Origin: EX4572-165 sp002254885
GTDB lineage: Archaea; Thermoplasmatota; E2; DHVEG-1
Assembly (NCBI GenBank): GCA_029939595.1
Contig: JAOZSQ010000001.1
Span: forward strand, 362,930 to 426,929
Direction: 5' to 3'
DNA length: 64,000 nt
In this document: positions 26,858-36,800 of the stretch, piece by piece
Numbering within the stretch: the stretch's first letter is position 1
How the letters are laid out: each line of letters opens with the position of its first letter
Program-made: the position numbers and the translations under genes
The notes under the pieces: generated by a model
Databases searched by the model: none
The model's input: the letters and a program-made list of their open reading frames with translations, nothing else
Told to the model about the DNA's origin: nothing

Positions 26858-28182
26858 TTAGTCTCCTTATCACATAATCTTTTTGTATAATGATTATAAT
26901 TTCCTTGTATGGCATATATTAACTCGTTTCTTTTACATTCATTATCCGTTACAGGATATTCTTCATTCCATCTCATTGCCAATGCTAGTTCAATATTATT
27001 AAAAATACTATATCCCAAAGCTTCTGAATAAGCTTCTTGCATATATAGTTGGGTCCGAGCAATGTAACCTCTTGCTACATCTGCTGGTGGTTCTGCTTTT
27101 TTGACATCATCGGTGTCATAACCAACTTCAAAATCACATTCACCATATAATCTTGGTTCCCCTTCTAAGTTTTCTGTAAATGGATGATTACTTCTATCAC
27201 CGTTCACTTCCCCTAATGCTGGCCACAAATTGTGAATGTCGTTATGTGCTCTGTTTCCAGTTATATGATAATGTTCAGCACAACTTCTGCCATATCGGTA
27301 GCTTCCCCCTCTTTCAATACAACCAGGATTTGAGTTGTTTTTATCAATCCATTCTGGTAATCTTCCTAACATCTTATTGGCAGGAACCACATGTTCGGCT
27401 TCAATACGATTTTGTCTGGTTTCGTTCAATCTGTATTTCGTTTTACATCCAGCCAGATCAATAGTATGTAGATCTGTATAATTACAATGACAATATATAG
27501 TGGTTTTCCAAAATTCATGTACCAAATATAATCGGCTTTTGGCAATATTAAAACTGGTAATTGTTTTGTTTCCTATGCCGGTGTAAGGCGTATCATATCC
27601 GCTATCGGATGTCCCTTCTTTTTCAACTAACAATACCGAATTTTCAGCATTGGGAGTTCCAAATCCACCATCATAAGGGGTGGTTGCGTTTGCCCATGAT
27701 ATGTCATTGTCACCAGGAAGGTTAGAAGATGTTCTTTCCATTGTGGCTTTTTTGGTGTTGTTTCCCGCATACCATTTACTGATGGTATCCATTATAACGC
27801 CGGATGAATTAACCAACATTAAAATTTCACCAGAATTGGCTAATGTGCCTTTGGTGGTTTGATTGGGGGTTACAACGGGAATTACGTTTTTAGTGATTAG
27901 AAAGAATCCGTGTGGATTAATCTTGCCATCTAGGATGATGTCTATGCCACCATCTTGGGTTTTTAATATCCATCCTGTCAAGTCAATAGTTGCATCAGAA
28001 TTGTTTTTGAGTTCTATCCATTCGTGATTGTAGGATGTTGTCATTCCCATCCAAGCAATTTCATTAAATGTAACGGGTGGAGGTTCGGCAGCATCCAGCA
28101 TTACAGCACTGAGCAAAATTACAGTTAAAATTGCAATTATTGCTAGTATTGATGCACCGGTATAAAGTAAATATTTTTTCAT
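26854..28182 (-). CDS. secreted lamin-tail-domain / endonuclease I protein
   Basis: 442 aa. A signal peptide or anchor (about 5-31) leads to a lamin-tail domain (about 36-165: FNEIAWMG, HEWIELKNNSDATIDLTGW) and an endonuclease I domain (about 208-420) with EAEHVVPA (261-268), NDIHNLWPA (314-322) and NGDRSN. The family cuts DNA without sequence preference and is periplasmic or extracellular, using disulfides; many Cys are present. Anchored outside the cytoplasm it could destroy incoming DNA or scavenge nucleotides. Coupled to the gene at 26498. Confidence 0.85.
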   Translation of the reverse strand: MKKYLLYTGASILAIIAILTVILLSAVMLDAAEPPPVTFNEIAWMGMTTSYNHEWIELKNNSDATIDLTGWILKTQDGGIDIILDGKINPHGFFLITKNVIPVVTPNQTTKGTLANSGEILMLVNSSGVIMDTISKWYAGNNTKKATMERTSSNLPGDNDISWANATTPYDGGFGTPNAENSVLLVEKEGTSDSGYDTPYTGIGNKTITSFNIAKSRLYLVHEFWKTTIYCHCNYTDLHTIDLAGCKTKYRLNETRQNRIEAEHVVPANKMLGRLPEWIDKNNSNPGCIERGGSYRYGRSCAEHYHITGNRAHNDIHNLWPALGEVNGDRSNHPFTENLEGEPRLYGECDFEVGYDTDDVKKAEPPADVARGYIARTQLYMQEAYSEALGYSIFNNIELALAMRWNEEYPVTDNECKRNELIYAIQGNYNHYTKRLCDKETK

Positions 28183-28216
28183 AAATCTCCTTAAAAAATA
28201 GCCTAATTATCATATC

Positions 28217-28396
28217 CTACTGATCATTTTCTATTTTGTCAAGTTCTTTTTTAAACGCAGGATTTTTATGTTTATTTATATTTTTATCTTGGGTTACTCC
28301 TTCTTCACTGAGAGTAAATTTGGTATCAATTTTCTTGACAATTATCTTAAAGGCGGATTTATATTTGATTGGATTGATCAGGTCATAGAATTTCAT
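28217..28396 (-). CDS. hypothetical 59-aa basic protein
   Basis: 59 aa, Lys-rich. It overlaps the upstream gene by 14 bp and ends 34 bp before the endonuclease gene. Base composition and spacing fit a real gene; no recognised motif. Confidence 0.45.
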   Translation of the reverse strand: MKFYDLINPIKYKSAFKIIVKKIDTKFTLSEEGVTQDKNINKHKNPAFKKELDKIENDQ

Positions 28397-28808
28397 TCAA
28401 TTTTGTTTTATCTATTTTAATGTTTCTGGATTTTTCAAAGTACCGAATGATGGCTTCTGTAACTTCTTCCCAAAAATCCTCAAATTTATGAACTATTTCT
28501 TTTTCTACCCTTTGGTATTTTACCCAATTTGTATTGGAAAACAGTAGCATTCGGCTGTAGTCATATTTAGTCATGAATACGATGTATGTGTTGTTCCATA
28601 AGTGAACAGACCTATTTATAAAGTTACCCAAGATTAATTCTGCAAGCCAATCTTGGGTTGTTTTAGGTTTGAGAGTTTTTAAAAAATCAAAAAAGTTACA
28701 AATCTCATTCATTAATTTATTTGGAATATTAAATTTCCAAATAAAAGGTATTACCGCAGATCCACAATCTTGTAATTTTTTGACGATTCTGAATTTTGCA
28801 TAATGCAT
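28383..28808 (-). CDS. hypothetical protein
   Basis: 141 aa, aromatic-rich, mixed helix and strand, with two conserved-looking Trp segments (FIWKFNIP, HLWNNTYIVF). Lies between the sensor-like gene and the endonuclease. No family recognised. Confidence 0.55.
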   Translation of the reverse strand: MHYAKFRIVKKLQDCGSAVIPFIWKFNIPNKLMNEICNFFDFLKTLKPKTTQDWLAELILGNFINRSVHLWNNTYIVFMTKYDYSRMLLFSNTNWVKYQRVEKEIVHKFEDFWEEVTEAIIRYFEKSRNIKIDKTKLNEIL

Positions 28809-28821
28809 GGTTATTTATTGG

Positions 28822-30579
28822 TTAGAGAAAGTCAGTTATTCCATTTTCTTTTTCTGGACGTTTATATATTCCAGAACCCAACATTCCTGATTCTGAAACT
28901 CTAAATAAGAATTCTTTTAACATTCTGAAGATTTCAGCTTCAACCATTACAAAGAATATCTTTCCGTTGTCTTGTTCTATATAGTCCAATAAATTTTTAA
29001 TTTTTGTTCGTATTTTCTCAATTAATGTTTTGAGGTCATCTTTCAAGAGTTTTGTAATTGATTCGCCGGATGCTTTTTTCAAATTAACCATTTCCTGGAG
29101 CATTACTACCAATTGATCGTTGAGTAGAGATTCAATTATTTTTGTTTTCTTTTTTATTTCATTGTGTTGTTTGATGCTTTCTTTATTTTCACGAATGGAC
29201 CCCATTAATCTAAAGCTCATAACTGTTAAATGTAAGCTTACAATAAGTTCTAAATCTTCTTTTCTAGTGAATTTAATTTTGACACTATTTAAAATTTCTC
29301 TGGAAACAATTTTTATGTCATTTTTTAAATTTGTAATGCTCATTTCTATTTGATTTTTTGATTCAGTAAATCCATTTTCTATTCCTCTATCAAAATTGGA
29401 AATTTTATTAGATTCTTCCAATAACTGTGTTTTAATATCCGATGCCAGTTTGTTTCCGTCTTCAAAATGTTTGGCTGATTTAGATAAGAAATCTCTTGCA
29501 TTTTGTTCATTTGTTTTTTGTAGACGATCAACTTCTTCTAATATATTTTCAATGTCTTTATTTTGTTTTGAATGGATCAATTCTACTTTATGTTGCATAC
29601 CAACGAGTGTTTCTTTTATTTCCTGAATAACGCCGGATGTTTTCTGCATGAACGTATCTATTTGATTCATAGCGGATACAGCTTTTAACATCTCTGGTGG
29701 TAATGCTTGAGGTTTTGTTTCAGCAGTTGTCTCTTTTTTGTCATCTTTACCAGGAATTATATTACTAACAGTTTTTTGAGTTCCTACAATTATTCTCATT
29801 ATAAGTCTATATGCTAAAAATAACAAAACTAACGCTAGAACACCACCAATAGCCAAACCAGTGATACCTTTATCTGTAAATAACTTAACAAGATCTAAAC
29901 CAGTAGACATATATTGTTTAGCCGCATCTTTTCCACGATTACTTGAACCGGTCGTTGGAGTTTTCTCTTTGTTTGTTTTGATCGGTTCGGTTAGTTTTTT
30001 AATTATTTTAGATTTTATAGAAGGGTGGCTTTTCCATTTATTTTTAAGTTTATTACTTCTGGCTTCGCTTAAAGGAAATGGGTATATATCACTATCTTTA
30101 ATTAATCTGCTTAGTTTGAAAGAAAATTTTTCAATATTTTTAATGGCTTCTTCAGATGAAATTCTTGTTTTATAAACAACGAAAGAAATACCCACCAAAC
30201 TTGTCAAATCTTTATCAAATAGAGCAGTAACATACCCATATTTCATTCCTTCTTCCGCCCATGTATGCATAAAATCTTCATTAGCAGTTTCTAAATCTAA
30301 AACAATGGGTTTACCTAATGATGAATATGATTTTCGTATTGGAGCAAATAATCGGTTGTATATTATTTTTTGATGAGTTGAATCTTTGCTAATATGTAAT
30401 TTATCACCAGCAATAACGGTTAATATTCTGTTTTGATTCGGTTTTTTTATAACTAAAACAATACATTTTTTTGCACCAAAGGTTTGTTTGAATTCGGAGC
30501 ATCTATTTATCAATTCGTCATTTGCTAACAAAATTGAGTTTAATAGCAATATAAAAAGTAAAATCAGTAACTTTTTCAT
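28822..30579 (-). CDS. membrane sensor-like protein with long cytoplasmic coiled coil
   Basis: 585 aa. Signal peptide (MKKLLILLFILLLNSILLA), periplasmic region to about 235, one membrane helix (about 240-268), then long coiled-coil helices like a chemoreceptor signalling part, but I see no conserved methyl-accepting hairpin tip. The periplasmic part has alpha/beta character (KKCIVLVIKKPNQNRILTVIAG). It is adjacent to the sCache-like gene and the receivers, suggesting a membrane signalling assembly. Function uncertain. Confidence 0.6.
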   Translation of the reverse strand: MKKLLILLFILLLNSILLANDELINRCSEFKQTFGAKKCIVLVIKKPNQNRILTVIAGDKLHISKDSTHQKIIYNRLFAPIRKSYSSLGKPIVLDLETANEDFMHTWAEEGMKYGYVTALFDKDLTSLVGISFVVYKTRISSEEAIKNIEKFSFKLSRLIKDSDIYPFPLSEARSNKLKNKWKSHPSIKSKIIKKLTEPIKTNKEKTPTTGSSNRGKDAAKQYMSTGLDLVKLFTDKGITGLAIGGVLALVLLFLAYRLIMRIIVGTQKTVSNIIPGKDDKKETTAETKPQALPPEMLKAVSAMNQIDTFMQKTSGVIQEIKETLVGMQHKVELIHSKQNKDIENILEEVDRLQKTNEQNARDFLSKSAKHFEDGNKLASDIKTQLLEESNKISNFDRGIENGFTESKNQIEMSITNLKNDIKIVSREILNSVKIKFTRKEDLELIVSLHLTVMSFRLMGSIRENKESIKQHNEIKKKTKIIESLLNDQLVVMLQEMVNLKKASGESITKLLKDDLKTLIEKIRTKIKNLLDYIEQDNGKIFFVMVEAEIFRMLKEFLFRVSESGMLGSGIYKRPEKENGITDFL

Positions 30580-30580
30580 A

Positions 30581-31285
30581 TTAAGTAGTATCCTTATTTG
30601 GTTTGGTTGCTACGTATACAACAGCTATTATCACCATTGCTCCAAGTATTGATAAGAATATGAATATAGCCATTAAAGTATATACTCTATCATATGCTAT
30701 CATTCTATCTTCTGATAGTTTTAATTTTAAGTCTTCCAAACTTGAACTTGTAACTATAATTAAGCCTAGTGGTTCAAATAATTTACAATAATTTACAATT
30801 AGTTTTTTATCATCATAATGGTATATATAACCTTCTCCTGTATCACCATTTGCAGTGTTTATTATTTCCCGAACGTAGTAGTGGTTTTTACTATCTTTAA
30901 CACCATAAAGATTTTTGCCGTTGAGATTAAATTTAATAGGATGAAAAAACATGTTGTGATCCATGTCTACGACCCAAAAGTGATGTCGGATTTTATTTTC
31001 TGGAGTAAATGTTACATTTTTTAATACATCTTTCAAAAATATATTAAAATCCATTTGTATTTTTAATTTCATGTAATTTTTATGTACTATCGTTATTGAA
31101 CCATGTAACACTTCTATTGCAACTTTTGTTTTTCTTTTTCTTTCTCTTATATAATGGTCTTGTAATGCTTCAACAATACCTGAACCCGCAGTATGCAAAG
31201 TTACAAAAGTGATGGTGTTGGCAATTATAAATATACCAATTATAAAAGTTACCCAATGCGTAAATGAGAGTTTGATTTTTTTCAT
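30581..31285 (-). CDS. single-Cache-like membrane sensor domain protein
   Basis: 234 aa with two membrane helices (about 13-33 and 203-225) around a periplasmic domain. That domain has Cache-type features: HHFWVVDMDHNMFFHP, GKNLYGVKDS, YYVREIINTANG, GYIYHYDDKK and FEPLGLIIVTSS. Known sCache proteins carry a kinase or chemoreceptor output module; none is here, so it probably signals through a partner such as the coiled-coil protein 1 bp downstream. Ligand unknown. Confidence 0.75.
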   Translation of the reverse strand: MKKIKLSFTHWVTFIIGIFIIANTITFVTLHTAGSGIVEALQDHYIRERKRKTKVAIEVLHGSITIVHKNYMKLKIQMDFNIFLKDVLKNVTFTPENKIRHHFWVVDMDHNMFFHPIKFNLNGKNLYGVKDSKNHYYVREIINTANGDTGEGYIYHYDDKKLIVNYCKLFEPLGLIIVTSSSLEDLKLKLSEDRMIAYDRVYTLMAIFIFLSILGAMVIIAVVYVATKPNKDTT

Positions 31286-31293
31286 TTCTATCC

Positions 31294-31377
31294 CTAAATT
31301 TTTTTGCCATATAAATATACTACTATGACTACTATTAATAAATATATTATTTCTATAATTGATAATGTCAAAAACAT
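31294..31377 (-). CDS. possible 27-aa membrane peptide
   Basis: Frame coding one hydrophobic helix flanked by a short charged end (GKKI). GAAGGA stands at correct spacing before the ATG, and it begins 2 bp after the receiver gene stop. Too short for certainty, but the ribosome site supports translation. Confidence 0.4.
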   Translation of the reverse strand: MFLTLSIIEIIYLLIVVIVVYLYGKKI

Positions 31378-31378
31378 T

Positions 31379-31789
31379 TTATCCTTCAGTTATCAGATTA
31401 ATCTCTACCAGAATTTCATAAACCTTTTTTTTATCAACTGGTTTAGTTAGATAATAATCACATCCTTCGGTGAAGGCATTTAGAATGTTATCTGTGTCAT
31501 TAAGTGCTGTGACCATTATGATTGGAGTATATTTTCTTCTTTTATTCGGTGGGAAATAGGTTTCTTCAACAGTTCTTATTTTTTCCATTGCTTCATGTCC
31601 ATCCATTACCGGCATCATGATATCCAGAAAAATAGCTGAATATGGTTTATTTTCTTCTTTAGATTCCATAAAAAGTTCTACAGCAATTAATCCATTTTCA
31701 GCGTGTTCGCAGACAGCACCATGTTTGACGAGAATTGTTTCTAACATTTTTCTGTTGATATTGCTATCATCTACAATTAACATTTTCAT
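31379..31789 (-). CDS. CheY-like single-domain response regulator
   Basis: 136 aa, receiver domain only. MLIVDDS with the acidic pair, phospho-acceptor Asp in IFLDIMMPVMDG, Thr in MVTA and Lys in YLTKPV. It can accept phosphate from the hybrid kinases at 22891 or 24382 or act on host machinery such as the flagellar motor. Located upstream of the sCache-like sensor in the same orientation. Confidence 0.9.
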   Translation of the reverse strand: MKMLIVDDSNINRKMLETILVKHGAVCEHAENGLIAVELFMESKEENKPYSAIFLDIMMPVMDGHEAMEKIRTVEETYFPPNKRRKYTPIIMVTALNDTDNILNAFTEGCDYYLTKPVDKKKVYEILVEINLITEG

Positions 31790-31814
31790 TTTGTCCTCTA
31801 TTGATGAGGTTTAT

Positions 31815-32072
31815 TTATGTCATATCTAAGAAATCTTGTTTGAGACATTCAAGATATCCGATTGTTTTAAATGGATCATTTTCAACCGACCCCCACCATC
31901 CAATTCCTGGTTTGTTGTTTTTGTCTATTGTAATAATGGCTAATCCTTGGAGTTCTCCACAACATGTCCGATCCATTAGATTTTTTATGGCATTGAGAAT
32001 TTCCCAATTTGGTTCGGTTTTTTGATTTTCACTGGTATATAAAGTCAAAATTTTTTTTGGTTCGGTTTTCAT
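31815..32072 (-). CDS. hypothetical protein
   Basis: 85 aa, alpha/beta, with GLAIITIDKNNKPGIGWWG resembling a core strand-turn pair. A CATAAATA box lies just upstream. First gene of the signalling block; no recognised family. Confidence 0.5.
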   Translation of the reverse strand: MKTEPKKILTLYTSENQKTEPNWEILNAIKNLMDRTCCGELQGLAIITIDKNNKPGIGWWGSVENDPFKTIGYLECLKQDFLDMT

Positions 32073-32152
32073 TTTTCCTCTTTACTTGTATTTATTTATG
32101 AAATAATAAATAATATTGTTTGAATTTAATTATATTTATCATTAGGAAGGTT

Positions 32153-32662
32153 ATGCTATTTAAGGAATTTATGAGAAAGAACGAAACTCCAAGAGAGATT
32201 GTATTGTTATGCGGTCCTCAGTGTTCAGGTAAAAGTACATGGCTCAAGAAAAATAAGAAAGCTTATTACAAGGTTTTGTCTAGGGATGGGATCATTATGA
32301 AAAAAGCTGCTAGAATGGGTGTTACCAACTACGAAAAGGCTTTTGACTCGGTTCCAGCAAAAGAAGTTGATTCGGAATTATACAACAGGTTGAAACAACT
32401 GACTGATGCTGGAAGAGGAGTGTATATAGATATGATGTCGTTGACTTCCAAATCACGAGCCAAGATACTTGATAAAGTGCCGGACGATTATAAAAAAGTA
32501 GCTGTGGTATTTGATACTCCGCTTCAAACGCTGTTGAAACGGAATGAAGCCCGATCTAAAGAGGAAGATAAGTATCTCCCCCCAGGAGTCATAGTCAACT
32601 CATTTAAACGATTAGAGTACCCAAGCAAGACCGAAGGCTTTACAACCATCTCAAAAGCATAA
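32153..32662 (+). CDS. P-loop polynucleotide kinase-like protein
   Basis: 169 aa from the ATG at 32153, chosen for its AAGGAAGG site. Walker A GPQCSGKSTW (21-30) is followed by LSRDGII, VYIDMMSLTSKSRAKIL and FDTPLQTLLKRNEAR, a layout like the kinase half of T4 Pnk (CPGSGKST, INRDD, DTNLNPERR). It lacks the 3'-phosphatase half. It probably phosphorylates RNA or DNA 5' ends and pairs functionally with the RNA ligase at 3718 in RNA repair. Confidence 0.8.
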   Translation: MLFKEFMRKNETPREIVLLCGPQCSGKSTWLKKNKKAYYKVLSRDGIIMKKAARMGVTNYEKAFDSVPAKEVDSELYNRLKQLTDAGRGVYIDMMSLTSKSRAKILDKVPDDYKKVAVVFDTPLQTLLKRNEARSKEEDKYLPPGVIVNSFKRLEYPSKTEGFTTISKA

Positions 32663-32917
32663 ATCACGTTCTTTGAAACTATCCGTTTTTCCCCATCCGC
32701 CATGAGGTAGTTTTTCGTTATTGGTTTCATAATATTTTCTCGTATCATCATTATAGAGTTGTCTTCTCTCGTTCCTACTGTTAACTTTGTATATTTGTAG
32801 GTTACTTGATATTTTATGCCTATTGTCTATACTAGGTAAGTTATCCATGATATACCCAATTCCATTATTGAAGGCACAAAAGCGTCCTTGTTGATTTAAT
32901 GCTTTTCCAAAATTCAT
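32651..32917 (-). CDS. hypothetical protein
   Basis: 88 aa, polar, Asn/Arg-rich, starting after a clear AGGAGA site. Its end overlaps the convergent kinase gene by 12 bp. No family recognised. Confidence 0.5.
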   Translation of the reverse strand: MNFGKALNQQGRFCAFNNGIGYIMDNLPSIDNRHKISSNLQIYKVNSRNERRQLYNDDTRKYYETNNEKLPHGGWGKTDSFKERDLCF

Positions 32918-32993
32918 AATCTCTCCTAAAAATTCATAATAATTTGTATTTTACTTTCGCATAAGTCACAACATCCATTTGATATCGCATTTT

Positions 32994-33368
32994 TTAGTTT
33001 TTTGGATAAACGATGCTGCCCTTTTTCCAACAGCCTTTTATGCATTGGATTGAGTATTTAAAAGTTCCAAAGTCAATTTTATGCCGAGCAAGTCCATCAC
33101 ATCCAATCATCTTCGCTATCTCTTTCCAATATGAACCATGTCCGTGTCCTGGACCACATAAAGCGTGAGCGATTTCATGAAGTAAAGTATTGACAAGTTG
33201 GGAAGTTGAGGCTACTAAAATATAGTCTTCAGCAATGAAAATTGTTTTCTTAATGAAATTACACAATCCAGCTACTCTTGATTTGTATGTAGTGAATCTC
33301 CAGCCTTTCCTATATAGTTTATAAAATTTAAGAAGCCTATTACCCTCTTCTATAACGGTTCTAAACAT
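32994..33368 (-). CDS. SprT-like zinc metalloprotease domain protein
   Basis: 124 aa from the ATG at 33368 (a TTG nine bases upstream is the alternative). It carries RVAGLC and then LLHEIAHAL with a third His eight residues on (GPGHGHG), the HExxH layout of SprT/Spartan-like proteases. A short Cys remnant (QCIKGCW) suggests a reduced zinc ribbon. Family members cut DNA-bound or DNA-crosslinked proteins. Overlaps the upstream zinc-ribbon gene. Confidence 0.8.
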   Translation of the reverse strand: MFRTVIEEGNRLLKFYKLYRKGWRFTTYKSRVAGLCNFIKKTIFIAEDYILVASTSQLVNTLLHEIAHALCGPGHGHGSYWKEIAKMIGCDGLARHKIDFGTFKYSIQCIKGCWKKGSIVYPKN

Positions 33369-33558
33369 CTTCTTCAAAAATAAAATATGGAATGTTTATT
33401 TCTTTGTACATGCAGATTGGGCAAAATGCGATTAGTTCGGTTGTTTCATTGTATGGATTTTCAATAATCCAAGGAAGAAGTTGAATATCACAGTCAGGAC
33501 AACAAACTCCTTTTCTTCCTTTTTGGAATTCAATGAATTTTCTCTTTTTTTCATCCAT
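33361..33558 (-). CDS. small zinc-ribbon protein
   Basis: 65 aa from the ATG at 33558 (a GTG ten codons earlier lacks a good site). CCPDC and FCPIC pairs about 27 residues apart form one zinc ribbon. It overlaps the SprT-like gene start by 8 bp, so it may supply a zinc domain to that protease or act on nucleic acid. Confidence 0.55.
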   Translation of the reverse strand: MDEKKRKFIEFQKGRKGVCCPDCDIQLLPWIIENPYNETTELIAFCPICMYKEINIPYFIFEEDV

Positions 33559-33603
33559 TACATATCTCTTTATAATTATCCTTTCCACATTATTGTTTAG
33601 AAT

Positions 33604-33611
33604 TATTTATA
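33604..33611 (-). promoter_or_regulatory. late-promoter-like box TATAAATA
   Basis: Exact box on the minus strand, 46 bp upstream of the zinc-ribbon gene start, in the divergent region before the tail-fibre locus. The same AT-rich gap must also hold the plus-strand promoter. Confidence 0.4.
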
Positions 33612-33652
33612 TTTAATAAATATTAATAAACCATTTTTATATGAAGGGAGTT

Positions 33653-33811
33653 ATGGAAGAAGAAAAGTCACCGATTGAAAAAAATGATCGTGTTAAAGAT
33701 TATGAAATAAAAGAAAGAATGGATAAATCATATAAAGAAAGAGAAAATATATTAGAGAAGGCAAGAAAGAAAGCGGATACACATGTAACAAAATGGATTA
33801 GTAGGTATTAG
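33653..33811 (+). CDS. hypothetical 52-aa charged helical protein
   Basis: 52 aa, very rich in Glu and Lys, one long predicted helix. GAAGGGAG stands before the ATG. First plus-strand gene of the adhesin locus, 8 bp before the long fibre. Function unknown. Confidence 0.55.
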   Translation: MEEEKSPIEKNDRVKDYEIKERMDKSYKERENILEKARKKADTHVTKWISRY

Positions 33812-33819
33812 GAGAAAGT

Positions 33820-36800
33820 ATGAAGATTTATAGTAATCAATTTGAAGTAATAACAGAAGTTGACGATACCAAAGAAGGACTAGAAAATGTAAATTTTTCT
33901 GATATTACAAAAAGATTTATATCATTGGAAACACAAGTATCAAATATGTTTATCAAATCCAATAATGATATCAGTTTTAAAGGTAATATGGTTCCTGATG
34001 CTGATGATACATGGAGCATCGGTTCGTCAACTAAAAAATTAGCAGAATTACATATATCAGCAAATACCATTTATTTAGGAGATGGTACACAATTTAAAGG
34101 TCATTCAGTTACTATTACAGGTGAACCAAATCCAACGTCAATGACAGAACAACCCATTTTAACAGCCAGCAGATTGATTGCCAAACCTTGGAAATATAAT
34201 CCTGGTAGTGGAGAAGTTAAAGTTCGTCCATCTATTGAATTTGAAGGAACTGATGGTAATAGATATCCGATTTCTTTCAATACAGATGATAATTCTTTTT
34301 CTTTTGATGCAAAAGGAAATTATGGTGAGGGTTGGATTGTAGCTAGAAAACTTACTTTAGAAGATAGTGGTCAAACTGCTTTGTCTGTGAGAGGACATGC
34401 TGAATTTGAAGATAATGTGAAAATTAGGGAAACTCTTAAAGTATATGGCAATACCACTTTAGGTGATGATAGTAGTAATACAATCACTGTTAGAGGAATT
34501 TTGGATATAACAACTCCTATATTATTCAAAACAGGAGCCACATTAGGAGACGGAAATGACACTATTGCAGTGAATGCGGGAACTCAAAATAATTTTACAG
34601 TATTAGCAAAGAATTTTGAATTAGATGGTGAGGGTATTGCCAAGGTATCAAATATTGAAATAGCTGGAAAATCCATATATGAAATAGCTGGAAAAGCTTC
34701 TGTTATTTCTGATACTGATGGAGATACTCAAATAACAACTCAGAGTTGTTTTTCAGAAACTTGGCAACCTAATTATCCATACGAATTGAAAAATATAGTG
34801 AAACCTACAGTTTCCAATGGGCATTATTATAAACCTATAGCAATAACTGGTGATGGAAGGTCTGGTTCTACTGAACCTGTATGGCCGACAGAGGTGGGTT
34901 CAAAAGTTATTGATAACCAAGTAGAGTTTCAAGAATATGACGAAGATATTACAAGATTTTTGGCGAGTGGAAAAGAAGTTGCCAGAATACATCCTAATGG
35001 TTCCTTTGATTTTGATACTATAATGGTGCATGGTTTATCTTATTGTAATTCTTCTGTGATATGTACTCCTGGTGCTAAAGGAGGTGGATTTTATCAGGTA
35101 GATAGAAAACATTTAGGTGCTGAGAAAACTGCTCCTGTAAGTACGGGAAATTTTGATGTAACAGGTGGTTTATATGATAAGTTATTTACTTCTACCACTA
35201 ATATGTTCAGTTCAACAGATGTAGGTAATGTAATTTTCATAATTGATGGATTTTTGAAAGGTGCTGCTGCTCAGATTATGCGAGTTATTGATGAAAAAAA
35301 TGTTATTATTTATAATCCTTTATGGACTGAGGATATGTTAAATGTTGCATTTTCAGTGGTTCCTGCTCCATCTTTTGCTGTGCAAGATGGAGGGGCTGTT
35401 ACTTCAGTATTAGGTAAGGATGGTAGATTTTTTATTCAAGATTTACAACAAGAATGGAGGAAAGCTTTTCATATCCATAATAGGGCTGCTAATGGAAATA
35501 TAACGGCTGCATATATTGAAACTGAGGTTGAATCATTTGATAGAGTTTCATCACTTAACGTAGATTATAGAATAGGACAAGGAACAAATCCAAGATTTTT
35601 AAGTGTCATAAAAACACATATTGACGATGCTGATAATAATACTAATCAGGTAAATGTTATGGAAGTATCAGCTAATAAATCGCAATCAAATAAAACCGTT
35701 TTGCATATAGAACCAGGATTTGATAATGTTGTAAAAGTTAGGGGAGAAATAGCAGAGACTCCTGAAAAAGCATATCAACACGATTCTAATTATTATAAAT
35801 TTGCCCCTTCTTTAGAAAGTCAATATAATGTTGCTGATTGGCAAAAAGTGTCAATGAAAGATAGCATTCTCAAATTGACAGGATTTAATTTTGCAGACAT
35901 AAAAGGTTACTGGAAATTTAATAATAATTTAATAGATTCGTCAGGTAATAATCATAATGGTTCAGGTAGCCCTAGTTATGTTACGGGTAAATTGAATCAG
36001 GCTATAGATATGTCTGATACTATTAGTTTGGGAAATCATTCAGATTTAGACCTTAGTAATACATCATTTACTATTACATTATGGTTCTATCCTAATAAAA
36101 TGGCTAATAAGATGATGTTCCATAAGGCATTAACATCAAGTCCTTGGAATGGTTTCGTTGTAAGAGGTTCATATTGGGAAGGAGATATTGAATTTATTTG
36201 TTATTGGGATGGTGGTGATGAAACAATTTCAATATCAGATGCACCTTCAAATAATAATTGGCATCAATTAGTTATAACTTATAATGGTTCTACTGTTAAA
36301 ATGTATTTGGATAGTTCATTAAAAACTTCTGAAAATGTAACACTAGGAAATTTTTCTAATACTAGAAATTTCACATTAGGTGGTGAGTTAGACGGTTGGA
36401 ATGGAAATCAATTTGATGGTTATATGGATGAAATGTCTATCTGGAAAAGAGAGTTAAGTCATTCTGAAATAATTTATCTTTATAATAATGGTTCTGGTTA
36501 TGAAATTGAACCAAATCAAACAGAATCTCAAACTGTTACTAACAAAACAGGAATTGATTTAGCTGATTGGACCGGCATTAACGAAGTAAAAACACTAACA
36601 ACAAATCCTAGCGGAACATCTATAAAGTTTTTATTTAGTGTGGATGGAGGAACCGTTTGGAATAAATGGAGTGGTTCTGCTTGGAATAGTGCAGCGATTG
36701 GAGATATTGAGACACAAGGGAATACATCAACTGAAATAACACAACTCACCTCTGCTAATTGGTTAAGTTTGACAACAGGGAAATCGTCTTTGCATTGGGC

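Noticed and set aside
36528..36749. Minus-strand frames inside the long fibre genes
   Set aside because: They are shadows of strongly coding plus-strand frames and have no ribosome-binding sites.
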